A stretch of 64,000 bases of DNA from an archaeon (GTDB taxonomy: Archaea; EX4484-52; WAPT01), in assembly GCA_029258795.1 (NCBI GenBank), contig JAPDKB010000007.1, positions 119,070 through 183,069 of the forward strand, read 5' to 3'. The translations under genes and the position numbers were made by a program. This document shows positions 47,316 through 56,043 of this stretch, in pieces. The first letter of the stretch is position 1. Each line of letters begins with the position of its first letter. The notes beneath the pieces are model-generated. The model ran no database searches. It was not told the origin of the DNA and saw nothing but the letters and a program-made list of their open reading frames with translations.

Positions 47316-48602
47316 TCATGCTTTATCCTTGGATGTGACCTTCCTGAAGTTCTTCTCCTTACCCACGGGCATTGTGGCATCGATTATCCATTTGGTCGTT
47401 GTTTTCTTTTCATGGTTCTGGGAAGGGTCTAGGGAAGAGCCCTTACATTCGGGGATTATCACAACATCTTTATCTGCCTGCACCCTCGTCGCTATCGCCC
47501 ACTCAACCTCTCGCTCATTCGTTATGTCTATGTCGTCATCAACAACCACAACCCTCTTTAGGGATGGGTGTGCTGCCAGCGCTGCAAGCCCGACATTCTT
47601 GCCCTCTCCCTCAACCTTCTTTGTTATGGACACAACTGCATGAAGCCAGCAACCACCACCTTCCGTGAGCACCACGTTTTTAACTCGGGGCAGCGTGTTG
47701 GACACAATCTTAAATATGCGCGGCTCTTGCGGAATGCCCATCAGATAGCGGTGCTCCACTCCACCCGGCAGTATCGTGCGGTAGATGAAGTCATTTCTGT
47801 AGTACAGCTTCTCTATCTCCACCACCGGCTGCTTCCTTACTATATCCCAGGTGCCGGTGAGGTCAACAAACGGGCCTTCATCTGCAAGCTCGCTCTTTCG
47901 GACCACACCAACCATCACGATCTCTGCATGAGATGGTACGTGCAGCCCATCGAGATCAACGCAGCTCAACTTTCCATCGAGCAGCGAGTTGGCAAACTCC
48001 ATCTCGTTGAAGCCGAAGACAAATGATGTAGCGGCAGCCACCTCAACTGCAGGATGCACTCCCATAAAAATTGCAATTCTGACATCACTCTTTGCTCTTT
48101 CAAGGATGGTGGAGAAGTGCCTTCCCGGTATAATACGCATAACGAATCTGTTTTTACCAAGGTATTTCATGCGATGAAAGGAGTAGTTGAGCTTTCCAGT
48201 TTCCTCATCTCTAGCCACCACAATGCTGGAAGAGGTGTAGTGGGAGCCATCCCCCTCATAAAACTTGAGCAGAGGGATGTGCTTTATTATGTCTGGATTG
48301 TCCATCTCGTTCTCCATGAAGGGTGCTTTTTCCACCATTTTGTAGGGCTCGGGAGAATCCATACATTGCGTCATCCTTGCAATGATCTCGTTCCTGTTTT
48401 TGGCTCCTATGGCTTTGGCTATCACATCTCTGGAATTGAGGAGAGATGCAAGCACTGTGTTGTTGTAGTTCTTTGGTGAGGTGAAAAGCACCGCTTTTCC
48501 CTCTCGCTCCCCTTTCTCAATAAACGGAGTCATCTCAAGCTCAGCAGATAAGTTGTCTTTAACCTCAACAATCTCTATTTCTTTCAGAAACTCTCGTAGC
48601 AT
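47316..48602 (-). CDS. UbiD-family anhydromevalonate phosphate decarboxylase
   Basis: Prenyl-FMN-dependent decarboxylase. In this setting it should convert trans-anhydromevalonate 5-phosphate to isopentenyl phosphate. The 428-aa sequence has the UbiD landmarks: YYTSSSIVVARDEETGKLNYSFHRMKYLGKNRFVMRI, an E-x-P-like LSCVDLDGLHVPSHAEIVMVG segment, GPFVDLTGTW, and the late KRVVVVDDDIDITNEREVEWAIATRVQADKDVVIIPECKGSSLDPS. It is shorter than bacterial UbiD, as archaeal AMPD enzymes are. GGAG precedes the ATG. The operon partners UbiX, dehydratase and IPK support the assignment over an aromatic-acid decarboxylase. Confidence 0.93.
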   Translation of the reverse strand: MLREFLKEIEIVEVKDNLSAELEMTPFIEKGEREGKAVLFTSPKNYNNTVLASLLNSRDVIAKAIGAKNRNEIIARMTQCMDSPEPYKMVEKAPFMENEMDNPDIIKHIPLLKFYEGDGSHYTSSSIVVARDEETGKLNYSFHRMKYLGKNRFVMRIIPGRHFSTILERAKSDVRIAIFMGVHPAVEVAAATSFVFGFNEMEFANSLLDGKLSCVDLDGLHVPSHAEIVMVGVVRKSELADEGPFVDLTGTWDIVRKQPVVEIEKLYYRNDFIYRTILPGGVEHRYLMGIPQEPRIFKIVSNTLPRVKNVVLTEGGGCWLHAVVSITKKVEGEGKNVGLAALAAHPSLKRVVVVDDDIDITNEREVEWAIATRVQADKDVVIIPECKGSSLDPSQNHEKKTTTKWIIDATMPVGKEKNFRKVTSKDKA

Positions 48603-48678
48603 CCTATCACGCTCCTTTTTCGGAAGTTTTTAATTGAAAGTTTTAAAGTGTATGGTCTTTGCGCATTCCCTCATCGTT

Positions 48679-49749
48679 TTACGTCGAATCGGGAAGGGTG
48701 GTGACACCTTCCACACCCATATCAACAACATAAACGCGGGCTGCACATTTTAACAGGGTGTCTCTCACCGCTTCAACAGTATAATCGTCTGCAAGCGCAA
48801 TCATTATGCCTCCTCCTCCCCCGCCGGACGGCTTTGCACCGAGCGCTCCAGCAGACAGCGCTGCATTCATTAGCAACTTCAGTTTCTCCGTAACAATCGG
48901 CACGAAGTTTTCAAACACCCTGTATTTTTTATTCAGAGCCATGCTAATTTCATCCAGCTTCTCGAGCAGCTGAGCGTTTCTGTTCATCAGCTCTCCTAAA
49001 GCTACAGCGTCCGCGTTTTTCAGGGCTGAAACTCCCTCCTTCACCACACTTTCAATCTCATCAAACACCTCCTCGTATGGCTCTTCCTCCATCTCCCTCA
49101 GCTTCTTGATCTCTCCAACCGTGGTTGAAGTTCTTGCCCTTATCCCCGTATCTCCTATCACAAGGTGAAATACCACATCCCCTTCCACACGTTCCATATC
49201 TATCGGGAGCTCTCCAGAAGAGGAGTTGGGTTTTTTCCTCACAATATGTGTCCCGCCAAAGACGCTTGAAGCAAACTCAGCTCCGCTTGCCGCTCCACCA
49301 TGAATCTTTTCCTGGAACGGGAGCAGTATTTCGAGATATCTTTCCTTCGAGATACCCCATCCGTACAGTTCGTTGAGCGCATGAAAGAAAGAAGATAGGA
49401 AAGCTGTTGAGCTGCTCAGGCCGCCGGTTGTGTGAGGAATATCGCTTCTCACGTCTATTCGCACACCATCATCCATACCGTAATGCTCATAACACTCCTC
49501 AAGCAACTCCTTGGCAGGCTGGAGCTCTTCCCCACATATGGAAAATTCAAGCCCATAATCAGTGATTCTTCCGGCAAGATTACCATAACCTGCTGATCCC
49601 ACAACCACGCTGGTGCTCATGCTTTTCTGAGCGGTGGTGTATGTTCTCATGCTCACAGCGGTTACTATGGCGGGTCTGTGGTAAACCACAGCATGCTCCC
49701 CCATGAAAAAAACGTTGCCCGGAGCGGAAGCAACGACCTTATCAGGCAT
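48679..49749 (-). CDS. mvk: Mevalonate kinase
   Basis: GHMP kinase phosphorylating mevalonate at the 5 position. The start VVASAPGNVFFMGEHAVVYHRPAIVTAV, the phosphate loop HTTGGLSSSTAFLSSFFHALNEL near residue 111 and AGALGAKPSGGGGGGIMIAL near residue 300 are the three GHMP motifs. The length of 356 aa is normal for archaea. It is the first gene of the minus-strand mevalonate operon, 76 bp before the decarboxylase. A TATA-like CAATATACTTTATTC near 49784-49798 provides a promoter. Confidence 0.95.
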   Translation of the reverse strand: MPDKVVASAPGNVFFMGEHAVVYHRPAIVTAVSMRTYTTAQKSMSTSVVVGSAGYGNLAGRITDYGLEFSICGEELQPAKELLEECYEHYGMDDGVRIDVRSDIPHTTGGLSSSTAFLSSFFHALNELYGWGISKERYLEILLPFQEKIHGGAASGAEFASSVFGGTHIVRKKPNSSSGELPIDMERVEGDVVFHLVIGDTGIRARTSTTVGEIKKLREMEEEPYEEVFDEIESVVKEGVSALKNADAVALGELMNRNAQLLEKLDEISMALNKKYRVFENFVPIVTEKLKLLMNAALSAGALGAKPSGGGGGGIMIALADDYTVEAVRDTLLKCAARVYVVDMGVEGVTTLPDST

Positions 49750-50066
49750 GCAATCAACACCTTTCGATTCGTCATTCGATGAATAAAGTATATTGAGCTT
49801 GCAAAAAATTTAAATACTCCTTATTATTAATACTTATTGTCGTAAAAGTAATTCGTCAATTGACTGAATAGGTGGTGGGATGAAGGTAAAGATGGCTGAA
49901 GTGAACTTTTGGGGCATCAAGATTGTGAGAGTAAAGCACAGAAAAAATACCAATCATATATGAATTTTTAGCTACGTTGCTGAATTTTGGTTTTGTTTTT
50001 CGGTGTTGAATTCCGAGGGGTTGGGTTGAAATCTATTTAAATGTTTGAGGAGAGCAGGTAAGGAAT
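49750..50066. promoter_or_regulatory. Divergent control region of the mevalonate operons
   Basis: A 317-bp region between mvk (minus) and HMG-CoA reductase (plus). It holds TATA-like AAAATTTAAATACTCC near 49804-49819, a GTCAATTGAC palindrome near 49855-49864, a possible 27-aa ORF, and the reductase TATA box TCTATTTAAATG near 50032-50043, 29 nt before its ATG. No repeated operator motif stands out. Confidence 0.5.
49880..49963 (+). CDS. Possible 27-aa small protein
   Basis: ATG 49880 follows AGGTGGTGGG closely and an AT-rich TATA candidate lies about 65 nt upstream, giving a leader with a strong Shine-Dalgarno. The reading frame gives MKVKMAEVNFWGIKIV..., basic at the end, and stops at TGA 49961-49963. 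It has no recognisable domain. The good initiation signals are the only argument. It may be a real microprotein or a chance ORF. Confidence 0.35.
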   Translation: MKVKMAEVNFWGIKIVRVKHRKNTNHI

Positions 50067-51398
50067 ATGAGTGAGGGAAGCAATAAAACAGAAGGAGAAG
50101 CGAGCAAGAAAAGCTCGAGGGTGAGCGGGTTCTACAAGCTGAGCGTTGAGGAAAGGAGAAAGTTCGTGAAGGAGTTTGCCGGGCTTACGGATGATGAGGT
50201 AAAGCTTCTTGAAGGCAACGCTCTGCCCATTGAGCTTGCGGACAAGATGGTTGAGAACGTCATAGGTAAGATGGAGGTGCCTCTTGGTGTTGCGGTCAAC
50301 TTCCTGATAAACGGAAAGGATTATCTTGTGCCGATGGCCATAGAGGAGCCGAGCGTGATAGCTGCAGCTTCTTACATGGCCAAGATTGCAAGAGAGAACG
50401 GCGGGGTTAAAGCTGAAGCCACCGATCCGATCATGATAGGGCAAATACATCTTGCCCACGTGCCTGATTTGGAAAAGGCTAGGGAAGCCATCCTTGCCAG
50501 AAAGCAGGAGCTTCTGAAGGTGGCGGAAGCGCAGGACCCCACTCTCGTGAAGTATGGAGGAGGGCCCGTGGATATAGAGGTTAGAGTTACGGAGCATGAA
50601 GATGGTGATAAGTTTCTTGTGGTGCACTTGCTTGTGAATTGTGCCGATGCCATGGGGGCCAATCTCGTGAACACCATGGTGGAAGCCATTGCGCCAGTTC
50701 TGGAGGAGATAACCGGAGGAAAGGCTATCCTGAAGATCATAAGCAATCTTGCAGCTTACAGAATTGCAAGGGCTGAGGTGAAGATAAGGCCGGAGACGAT
50801 TGGCGGAGAGGAGGTTGTGGAAAGGATAGTGCTCGCAAGCAAGATGGCTGAGGCAGATGTTTTCAGGGCTGTGACGCACAACAAGGGCATAATGAACGGA
50901 ATAACGGCCATAGCACTTGCTACAGGTAATGACACAAGAGCGATGGAAGCGGGAGCCCATGGCTATGCCGCTAAAGACGGCAGATACAAACCGCTTGCCA
51001 TCTGGAGGAAGGATGAAGATGGCAATTTAGTGGGGAGGATAGAGATCCCGATTCAGGCAGGCATAGTGGGTGGTGCAACTCGCGTGCATCCCATGGCCAA
51101 GCTCAACCTGAAGATTCTTGGTGTTAAGAGTGCGAGAGAGCTTGCGGAGGTCATGGCTGCTGTGGGCCTGCTTCAGAATCTCGCTGCCATAAGGGCCATA
51201 GCAACTGAAGGCATACAGCGCGGCCACATGGAGCTGCATGCCAGAAACCTAGCCATAATGGCTGGAGCTGACGCTAGCAAAGCTGATGAGATAGCTGAAA
51301 GGGCTGTGGAGGAGGCCAGAAAGGAGGGGAGGAAGATAACGATGGATTTGGTCAGGGAGGTCATGAAAGAGATGGGGCTGGAGGTTCGGGAGAGTTGA
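50067..51398 (+). CDS. mvaA: HMG-CoA reductase, class II
   Basis: Reduces HMG-CoA to mevalonate. The 443-aa protein follows the class II pattern: [66 protein letters not shown] (catalytic Glu), [27 protein letters not shown] (catalytic Lys and Asp) and [14 protein letters not shown] (catalytic His). Most archaea carry class I; class II is typical of bacteria and of Archaeoglobus and Thermoplasma relatives. The N-terminus has a short Ser/Lys-rich extension ([16 protein letters not shown]). Leaderless start from TATA near 50038. It leads the plus operon. Confidence 0.95.
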   Translation: MSEGSNKTEGEASKKSSRVSGFYKLSVEERRKFVKEFAGLTDDEVKLLEGNALPIELADKMVENVIGKMEVPLGVAVNFLINGKDYLVPMAIEEPSVIAAASYMAKIARENGGVKAEATDPIMIGQIHLAHVPDLEKAREAILARKQELLKVAEAQDPTLVKYGGGPVDIEVRVTEHEDGDKFLVVHLLVNCADAMGANLVNTMVEAIAPVLEEITGGKAILKIISNLAAYRIARAEVKIRPETIGGEEVVERIVLASKMAEADVFRAVTHNKGIMNGITAIALATGNDTRAMEAGAHGYAAKDGRYKPLAIWRKDEDGNLVGRIEIPIQAGIVGGATRVHPMAKLNLKILGVKSARELAEVMAAVGLLQNLAAIRAIATEGIQRGHMELHARNLAIMAGADASKADEIAERAVEEARKEGRKITMDLVREVMKEMGLEVRES

Positions 51399-51426
51399 GA
51401 TGCTCTGCTCGGGGTGTGGCTGTGCT

Positions 51427-52479
51427 ATGAAGCTGGACGGTAAGGTCGGCATAGTTGGCTACGGATGTTATGTTCCGATGTACAGAATAAAGGTGGAGGA
51501 AATTGCAAGTGTGTGGGGGGAGGATGCTTCACGCATAAAGAACGGATTGCTTGTTGAAGAGAAAGCTATAGCAGGAGATGATGAGGATACTGCCACTATA
51601 GCTGTGGAAGCCGCAAGGAATGCGATTAAGCGAGCCAGCATAGCTCCGGAGCAGATAGGGGCCATTTATGTGGGGAGCGAAAGCCACCCGTATGTCGTGA
51701 AGCCCACCGCCACGATAGTTGGGGAAGCTCTCGGCGTTGGTAATGATTACACTGCCGCCGATCTTGAGTTTGCCTGCAAGGCCGGGACGGCAGGCATTCA
51801 GATGTGCCTCGGGCTTGTGAAAGCCGGCATGATAGATTACGGCTTAGCGATCGGGGCTGACACCGCTCAGGGTGCTCCCGGAGATGCGCTTGAATACACC
51901 GCTGCAAGCGGTGGAGCTGCTTTCGTCATAGGCAGGAAGGATGTGCTTGCAAAGGTTCTTGCAACAGCTTCATTTTCCTCAGACACTCCTGACTTCTGGA
52001 GGAGGCCGTTTCAGCACTATCCGAGGCACGCAGCAAGATTTACCGGAGCGCCCGCTTATTTCAGGCATGTTGGTGGAGCTGTCAACTTTCTGCTCGAGGA
52101 AATGGGAATGAAAGCAAACGAGTTCGATCATGTTGTGTTCCACATGCCGAACGGCAAGTTCCCGCTTAGAATGGCGAAGATGCTCGGCATAGAAAAGGAT
52201 AAGCTTGAGAATGGATTCGTGGTGAGCAAGGTTGGTAACACATACTCGGGAAGCAGCTTGCTTGGATTGTGTGCCACGCTGGACAAGGCAAAGCCGGGAG
52301 AGCTGATCCTGCTCGCATCTTTCGGAAGCGGTGCTGGAAGCGATGCTTTCGCGATAGAAGTGACGGAGCTCATAGAGGAAAAGAGGGAACTGGCACCTAC
52401 CTTTGAATACTATCTGAACAGGAAGGTTTACGTGAGCTATGCGAGATATGCTAAAATGAGGGGCAAGCTGAAGGAATAG
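51427..52479 (+). CDS. Archaeal HMG-CoA synthase
   Basis: Condenses acetoacetyl-CoA with acetyl-CoA. Thiolase-fold protein: [22 protein letters not shown], the catalytic Glu region [17 protein letters not shown], the acetyl-accepting Cys in [19 protein letters not shown] near residue 107, [22 protein letters not shown] with the His, and [19 protein letters not shown]. The track start at 51400 adds nine residues; ATG 51427 ([11 protein letters not shown]) matches the family. In archaea it forms a channelling complex with thiolase and the DUF35 protein, and all three genes follow each other here. Confidence 0.95.
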   Translation: MKLDGKVGIVGYGCYVPMYRIKVEEIASVWGEDASRIKNGLLVEEKAIAGDDEDTATIAVEAARNAIKRASIAPEQIGAIYVGSESHPYVVKPTATIVGEALGVGNDYTAADLEFACKAGTAGIQMCLGLVKAGMIDYGLAIGADTAQGAPGDALEYTAASGGAAFVIGRKDVLAKVLATASFSSDTPDFWRRPFQHYPRHAARFTGAPAYFRHVGGAVNFLLEEMGMKANEFDHVVFHMPNGKFPLRMAKMLGIEKDKLENGFVVSKVGNTYSGSSLLGLCATLDKAKPGELILLASFGSGAGSDAFAIEVTELIEEKRELAPTFEYYLNRKVYVSYARYAKMRGKLKE

Positions 52480-52502
52480 AAAGTTAGTGATGGTCGGTTG
52501 TT

Positions 52503-53666
52503 ATGGCAAAAAAGGTCTGCGTTGTTGGTGTTGGCCTGACAAAGTTCGGAGAACACTGGGACAGGGGCTTCAGAGAGCTTGCCATAGAAGCTGGAGTGAA
52601 AGCCATAGAGGATGCTGGCATAAGCGGTAAGGACATAGATGCCATGTACATAGGTAACATGTCCGGCGGCAGGTTCATAGGGCAGGAGCACATAGCTTCA
52701 CTCATTGCTGGAGAGTTAGGACTTAACATTCCATCAACAAGGGTGGAGGCAGCATGCGCTTCCGGTGGCCTCGCGGTTAGGCAGGCTTACCTAGCTGTGC
52801 TTTCCGGAAAGCATGATATCGTGCTGGTCGGTGGAGTAGAAAAGATGACCGATCTGAGCACGGCTGATGTCACCACAACTCTTGCCGGAGCAGCCGATCA
52901 GGAGTGGGAAGGGTATTATGGAGCAACGTTTCCCGGTCTTTACGCCCTGATGGCCAGAAGACACATGTACGAATATGGCACCACAAGAGAGCAGCTTGCT
53001 CTCGTGGCTGTTAAGAATCATGAGAATGCAACGAAGAATCCCATAGCGCAGTATCCGTTCAGGATAACGGTTGAGGATGTGATCAACTCCACTCCGGTTG
53101 CTGAGCCGCTCAACCTTCTGGATTGCTCTCCAATAACTGATGGTGCAGCTGCGGTGATTGTTTGTAGCGAAGAGGTTGCCAAGAAACTTACGGATAAGCT
53201 GGTGTATATAGCTGGGAGCGGGCATGCCACCGATACTCTTGCGCTGCATGACAGGGAAAGCTTGACAGAGATAAAGGCAACGAGGCTTGCTGCAAAGATG
53301 GCTTATGAGGAAGCAGGCATAAGGCCAAGAGATGTGGATGTTGCCGAGGTGCACGATTGCTTCACCATAGCTGAGATAATGGCCATAGAGGATCTGGGAT
53401 TTGTGGAGAAGGGAAAGGGCGGGAAGTTCGTTGAAGATGGTGAAACTAAGCTTGATGGTTCGATTCCGGTTAACACTTCCGGAGGGTTGAAAGCATGCGG
53501 GCATCCCGTTGGTGCAACGGGAGTCAAGCAGATATCTGAGATCGTGCTGCAGCTGAGGGGTGAAGCCGGGGAGAGGCAGGTGAAGGATGCGAGGATAGGG
53601 CTTGCGCACAACGTTGGAGGGAGCGGAGCAACTGCTGTGGTGCATATTTTGGAGAGAGGATGGTGA
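52503..53666 (+). CDS. Acetyl-CoA C-acetyltransferase (thiolase)
   Basis: Makes acetoacetyl-CoA. The 387-aa thiolase shows [29 protein letters not shown], the nucleophilic Cys in [22 protein letters not shown] near residue 84, [21 protein letters not shown] and [29 protein letters not shown] with the C-G-H-P motif. This is the archaeal SCP2-like type that binds HMG-CoA synthase through the DUF35 protein. It starts 23 bases after the synthase gene; the ATG follows GGTCGGTTGTT. Confidence 0.95.
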   Translation: MAKKVCVVGVGLTKFGEHWDRGFRELAIEAGVKAIEDAGISGKDIDAMYIGNMSGGRFIGQEHIASLIAGELGLNIPSTRVEAACASGGLAVRQAYLAVLSGKHDIVLVGGVEKMTDLSTADVTTTLAGAADQEWEGYYGATFPGLYALMARRHMYEYGTTREQLALVAVKNHENATKNPIAQYPFRITVEDVINSTPVAEPLNLLDCSPITDGAAAVIVCSEEVAKKLTDKLVYIAGSGHATDTLALHDRESLTEIKATRLAAKMAYEEAGIRPRDVDVAEVHDCFTIAEIMAIEDLGFVEKGKGGKFVEDGETKLDGSIPVNTSGGLKACGHPVGATGVKQISEIVLQLRGEAGERQVKDARIGLAHNVGGSGATAVVHILERGW

Positions 53667-53684
53667 AGTTAAGGGTGAGTTGAG

Positions 53685-54086
53685 ATGCCTCACAGATCGA
53701 GCGTGCCTCTTGCATGGCGAAGGTTTGAAGCCAGATACAGACTGGTGGGTAACAGGTGTGCAAACTGCGGGACTGTTTATTTCCCTCCCAAAGCCATATG
53801 CCCCAAGTGCAGGAGGAAGGGCAAACTGGAGAAGTGTCAGCTTAAAGGCGAGGGCAAGGTATATTCCTACACCATAATTCACGCTGCTCCATCTGGCTTT
53901 GAAAAACGCGTGCCTTACTGTATAGCCATAATCGAGCTGGATGAAGGGCCGCGCGTTATGGGAGAGGTTGTGGGTGATCTTGCTCTGCTTGACATTGGCG
54001 CGAGGGTAAGAGCTGTGTTCCGCAAGATTTACGAGGATGGAGAAGATGGTATAATCCACTATGGATTGAAGTGGGAGCTTGTTTAG
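53685..54086 (+). CDS. DUF35 zinc-ribbon/OB-fold acyl-CoA-binding partner
   Basis: A 133-aa scaffold protein. An N-terminal helix (RSSVPLAWRRFEARYRLVG) leads to the rubredoxin-like zinc site NRCANCGTVYFPPKAICPKCRRKG and an OB-fold (GEGKVYSYTIIHAAPSGFEKRVPYCIAIIELDEGPRVMGEVVG). In methanogens this family bridges thiolase and HMG-CoA synthase and holds the CoA pantetheine so that acetoacetyl-CoA is passed directly. Four Cys are intact. It follows the thiolase by 18 bases. Confidence 0.95.
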   Translation: MPHRSSVPLAWRRFEARYRLVGNRCANCGTVYFPPKAICPKCRRKGKLEKCQLKGEGKVYSYTIIHAAPSGFEKRVPYCIAIIELDEGPRVMGEVVGDLALLDIGARVRAVFRKIYEDGEDGIIHYGLKWELV

Positions 54087-54096
54087 GGTTGTTTCA

Positions 54097-54588
54097 ATGA
54101 ACCTTGAGAATGAATTGAGAGACCTCCTCTGGAGCCAGCTGGGAGTTGATTCCGTCAATCTGTATTTTATGGTTCTTGCACACAGGGAAAACACAGATAT
54201 TCTGGAAGTAAGGTTCAGTGTGAACAAAGAGGAATTCCATTTTCTACAGGAAAAGCTGAGAGAAATGAGTGAGGAATGTCAGCTATCCCTGCTGAAATAC
54301 GACAGTCTTGGTGTGCTGAATGATGAGGGAAACGAGTATCTCTGTGTTGCTGCCTTCGGTTTTCCTCCGGAGAGTGGTTTTTGGCATGAGCTTGTGAAAA
54401 AAATAGGGAAAAAATACGAGCTAGAATCATTCGCTGTCCACCATCCTATGGACTATTCATCGATTAAAAACAAGATTGACGGGGCAGGAACTTTGCTGGA
54501 GCATGTGGAAAAGGAGCCAGAAAAGGTTTACAGAGCCATGATTAAAGCAGCATTCTACGATTTAAGATCATTTTATGAAGAAGAATAA
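54097..54588 (+). CDS. Unknown 163-aa protein after the mevalonate operon
   Basis: Family not recognised. It reads MNLENELRDLLWSQLGVDSVNLYFMVLAHRENTDILEVRFSVNKEEFHFLQEKLREM, then a strand-rich middle (EYLCVAAFGFPPESGFWHEL) and a helical end (EKVYRAMIKAAFYDLRSFYEEE). It is soluble with no cysteine motif. ATG 54097 comes only ten bases after the DUF35 stop, so it is probably the last gene of the plus operon; the track start at 54079 would overlap DUF35. A functional tie to isoprenoid synthesis is not shown. Confidence 0.6.
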   Translation: MNLENELRDLLWSQLGVDSVNLYFMVLAHRENTDILEVRFSVNKEEFHFLQEKLREMSEECQLSLLKYDSLGVLNDEGNEYLCVAAFGFPPESGFWHELVKKIGKKYELESFAVHHPMDYSSIKNKIDGAGTLLEHVEKEPEKVYRAMIKAAFYDLRSFYEEE

Positions 54589-54603
54589 AGAAGTGGGCGG
54601 GTA

Positions 54604-55845
54604 TCACCCCTCAAGCGGGCAGTACTCGAATCTGCTCGTGAGCTTGTTGAGCTTCTTCTTCAGGCCGTTCCAGATCCTTGAAGCTCCGCTCTTTATGCTG
54701 TCCTTGTACTTCACCAGCTTCTCCTCAGCCCACAGTCCGGCCATACCGCCAAGTACTGCTCCTGCAGCTGTTGGAGCCGCGTGTGGGTAATAGGTAGCTT
54801 TTCCTGTTATCAGATTGTTTATCGCTGTCATAAAGGTATCGGGATCTTCAAGAGCCCTCAGGACGGTAGCAGTAATAGCAGCATAAGCAGCAGCCTTAGC
54901 AATCTTGTCCTTGTTGTCCTTCACGAAACGATATATATCATTGGCAAGATTCTCACTGTACTTCACATGCTTGAAAGCACCATCGTCCATGCCCCAGCTC
55001 TCAAGCATTCTCTTTCTCTGCACGCCGAATTTTTTGAGCTCTTTTCCGTAGTTCTGTTTGAGGTAGTCGTAACCCTTCGCATGGGCAACAACATCGAAGG
55101 CTGCTTCGAGCACAAACGGATCTATCTCATCCGCTCCTGACCTGTACATCTTTATTATTTCCTCCGCTTTCTTGGAATCCCATCTTCCGGCGAGCTTTTT
55201 AATGCCCCTGTTCTCGAAGTTGTTCTTGAGCGCACCCCTGTAAAATGCATAATATTTTGCGCCCTTCACAAGGTCATCTTCATATCTAGGGTCTTTTACA
55301 TGCTCATCTTCATCTTCGTAACTCCCGTGAATTATTTCTCTTGGATGGATTGCTTGGTCATAGTTCCATTCCTTGACCCCTCTGGTTACATAAGGTTCTC
55401 CATCATGAGGAACTCCTTCATCTCTTTCATTTTTTTCTTCACTTACGTCCCCAGCTTCACCAACTGTATCAATGCCGTACTTGCTGAAATCAACAACAAT
55501 ATCATCAACATAATTATCATTATCACGTTCTATTGCATCAATCCCTGCTTCACGAAGGCTAAGCTTCGCAATATAATTCCTAATCACGTCTTTCTCATGG
55601 AGTTTAACAACGTAATTCAACACCTTCTTTTTTGCGTCATCGCTTATTCGCATGCTTTTAAGTTCTTTTTCAAGAGCGCCAAGATCTTCATATCCTTTTT
55701 CCAGAAAATCCCGAATGTATTTTTCAACTTTCTTAAATGTCGCGACACCAGCACCCTCTATTCCATTTATTATTCTTTTTTTCACATCACCAATTAGCGC
55801 ACGATACACCATATCTTTCATATCACCACACATCATAACAGCCAT
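54604..55845 (-). CDS. Unknown 413-aa protein
   Basis: Family not recognised. The N-terminal 130 residues are helical (DVKKRIINGIEGAGVATFKKVEKYIRDFLEKGYEDLGALEKELKSM). An acidic low-complexity stretch follows (NDNYVDDIVVDFSKYG, SEEKNERDEG, YEDEDEHVKDPRYEDDL), then a helical domain, then Ala/Gly-rich hydrophobic helices near the end (KAAAYAAITATVLRALE, HAAPTAAGAVLGGMAGLWAEE) that could insert in or perturb a membrane. The start is uncertain: GTG 55848, ATG 55845 or ATG 55836 after GAGGTGATGG. A palindrome lies between a TATA-like TTTAAATATTTTAAAAG and the start. Confidence 0.55.
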   Translation of the reverse strand: MAVMMCGDMKDMVYRALIGDVKKRIINGIEGAGVATFKKVEKYIRDFLEKGYEDLGALEKELKSMRISDDAKKKVLNYVVKLHEKDVIRNYIAKLSLREAGIDAIERDNDNYVDDIVVDFSKYGIDTVGEAGDVSEEKNERDEGVPHDGEPYVTRGVKEWNYDQAIHPREIIHGSYEDEDEHVKDPRYEDDLVKGAKYYAFYRGALKNNFENRGIKKLAGRWDSKKAEEIIKMYRSGADEIDPFVLEAAFDVVAHAKGYDYLKQNYGKELKKFGVQRKRMLESWGMDDGAFKHVKYSENLANDIYRFVKDNKDKIAKAAAYAAITATVLRALEDPDTFMTAINNLITGKATYYPHAAPTAAGAVLGGMAGLWAEEKLVKYKDSIKSGASRIWNGLKKKLNKLTSRFEYCPLEG

Positions 55846-55866
55846 CACCTCATTTTCAATTTTTTG

Positions 55867-55880
55867 TTACTCTTTAGTAA
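55867..55880 (-). promoter_or_regulatory. Possible operator before the 413-aa unknown gene
   Basis: TTACT-CTTT-AGTAA is an exact 5-bp inverted repeat just downstream of the minus-strand TATA candidate at about 55882-55900, where it would overlap initiation. The repeat is short, so chance is possible. Confidence 0.35.
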
Positions 55881-55954
55881 TAACTTTTAAAATATTTAAA
55901 TCTTTCGGTGAGAACTCCGATCGCGTTTTGATAATATTGAAGAAAAGGTATTCA

Positions 55955-55995
55955 GAAGGCCGGAGAGGACGTACCGCTCTTCCGTCCCCGGCTTC
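55955..55995 (-). terminator. Hairpin downstream of the TauE gene
   Basis: GAAG-G-CCGG-AGA-GGACG pairs with CGTCC-CCGG-CTTC across an 11-nt loop. It lies about 50 nt beyond the minus-strand TauE/SafE stop and is followed on that strand by TACCTTTTCTT. This fits a transcript end, though archaeal termination does not require a hairpin. Confidence 0.45.
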
Positions 55996-56043
55996 CATAG
56001 ATGTTTTGTTTCCGTGTATTGTTTCTTAACACCACTTCACATC

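Noticed and set aside
50037-50960. Minus-strand ORF of 307 codons opposite HMG-CoA reductase.
   Set aside because: Shadow of the reductase gene; no promoter or domain.
52791-54227. Long minus-strand ORF of 478 codons opposite thiolase and DUF35.
   Set aside because: Antisense frame of well-identified genes; no recognisable domain, and long open antisense frames are common with this codon bias.
55964-55971. GGCCGGAGAGGAYG in the hairpin at 55955-55995 resembles the core of the taw1 direct repeats.
   Set aside because: Only about 14 bases match, flanks do not, and the sequence is explained by the local hairpin. Kept as a note for a genome-wide search.
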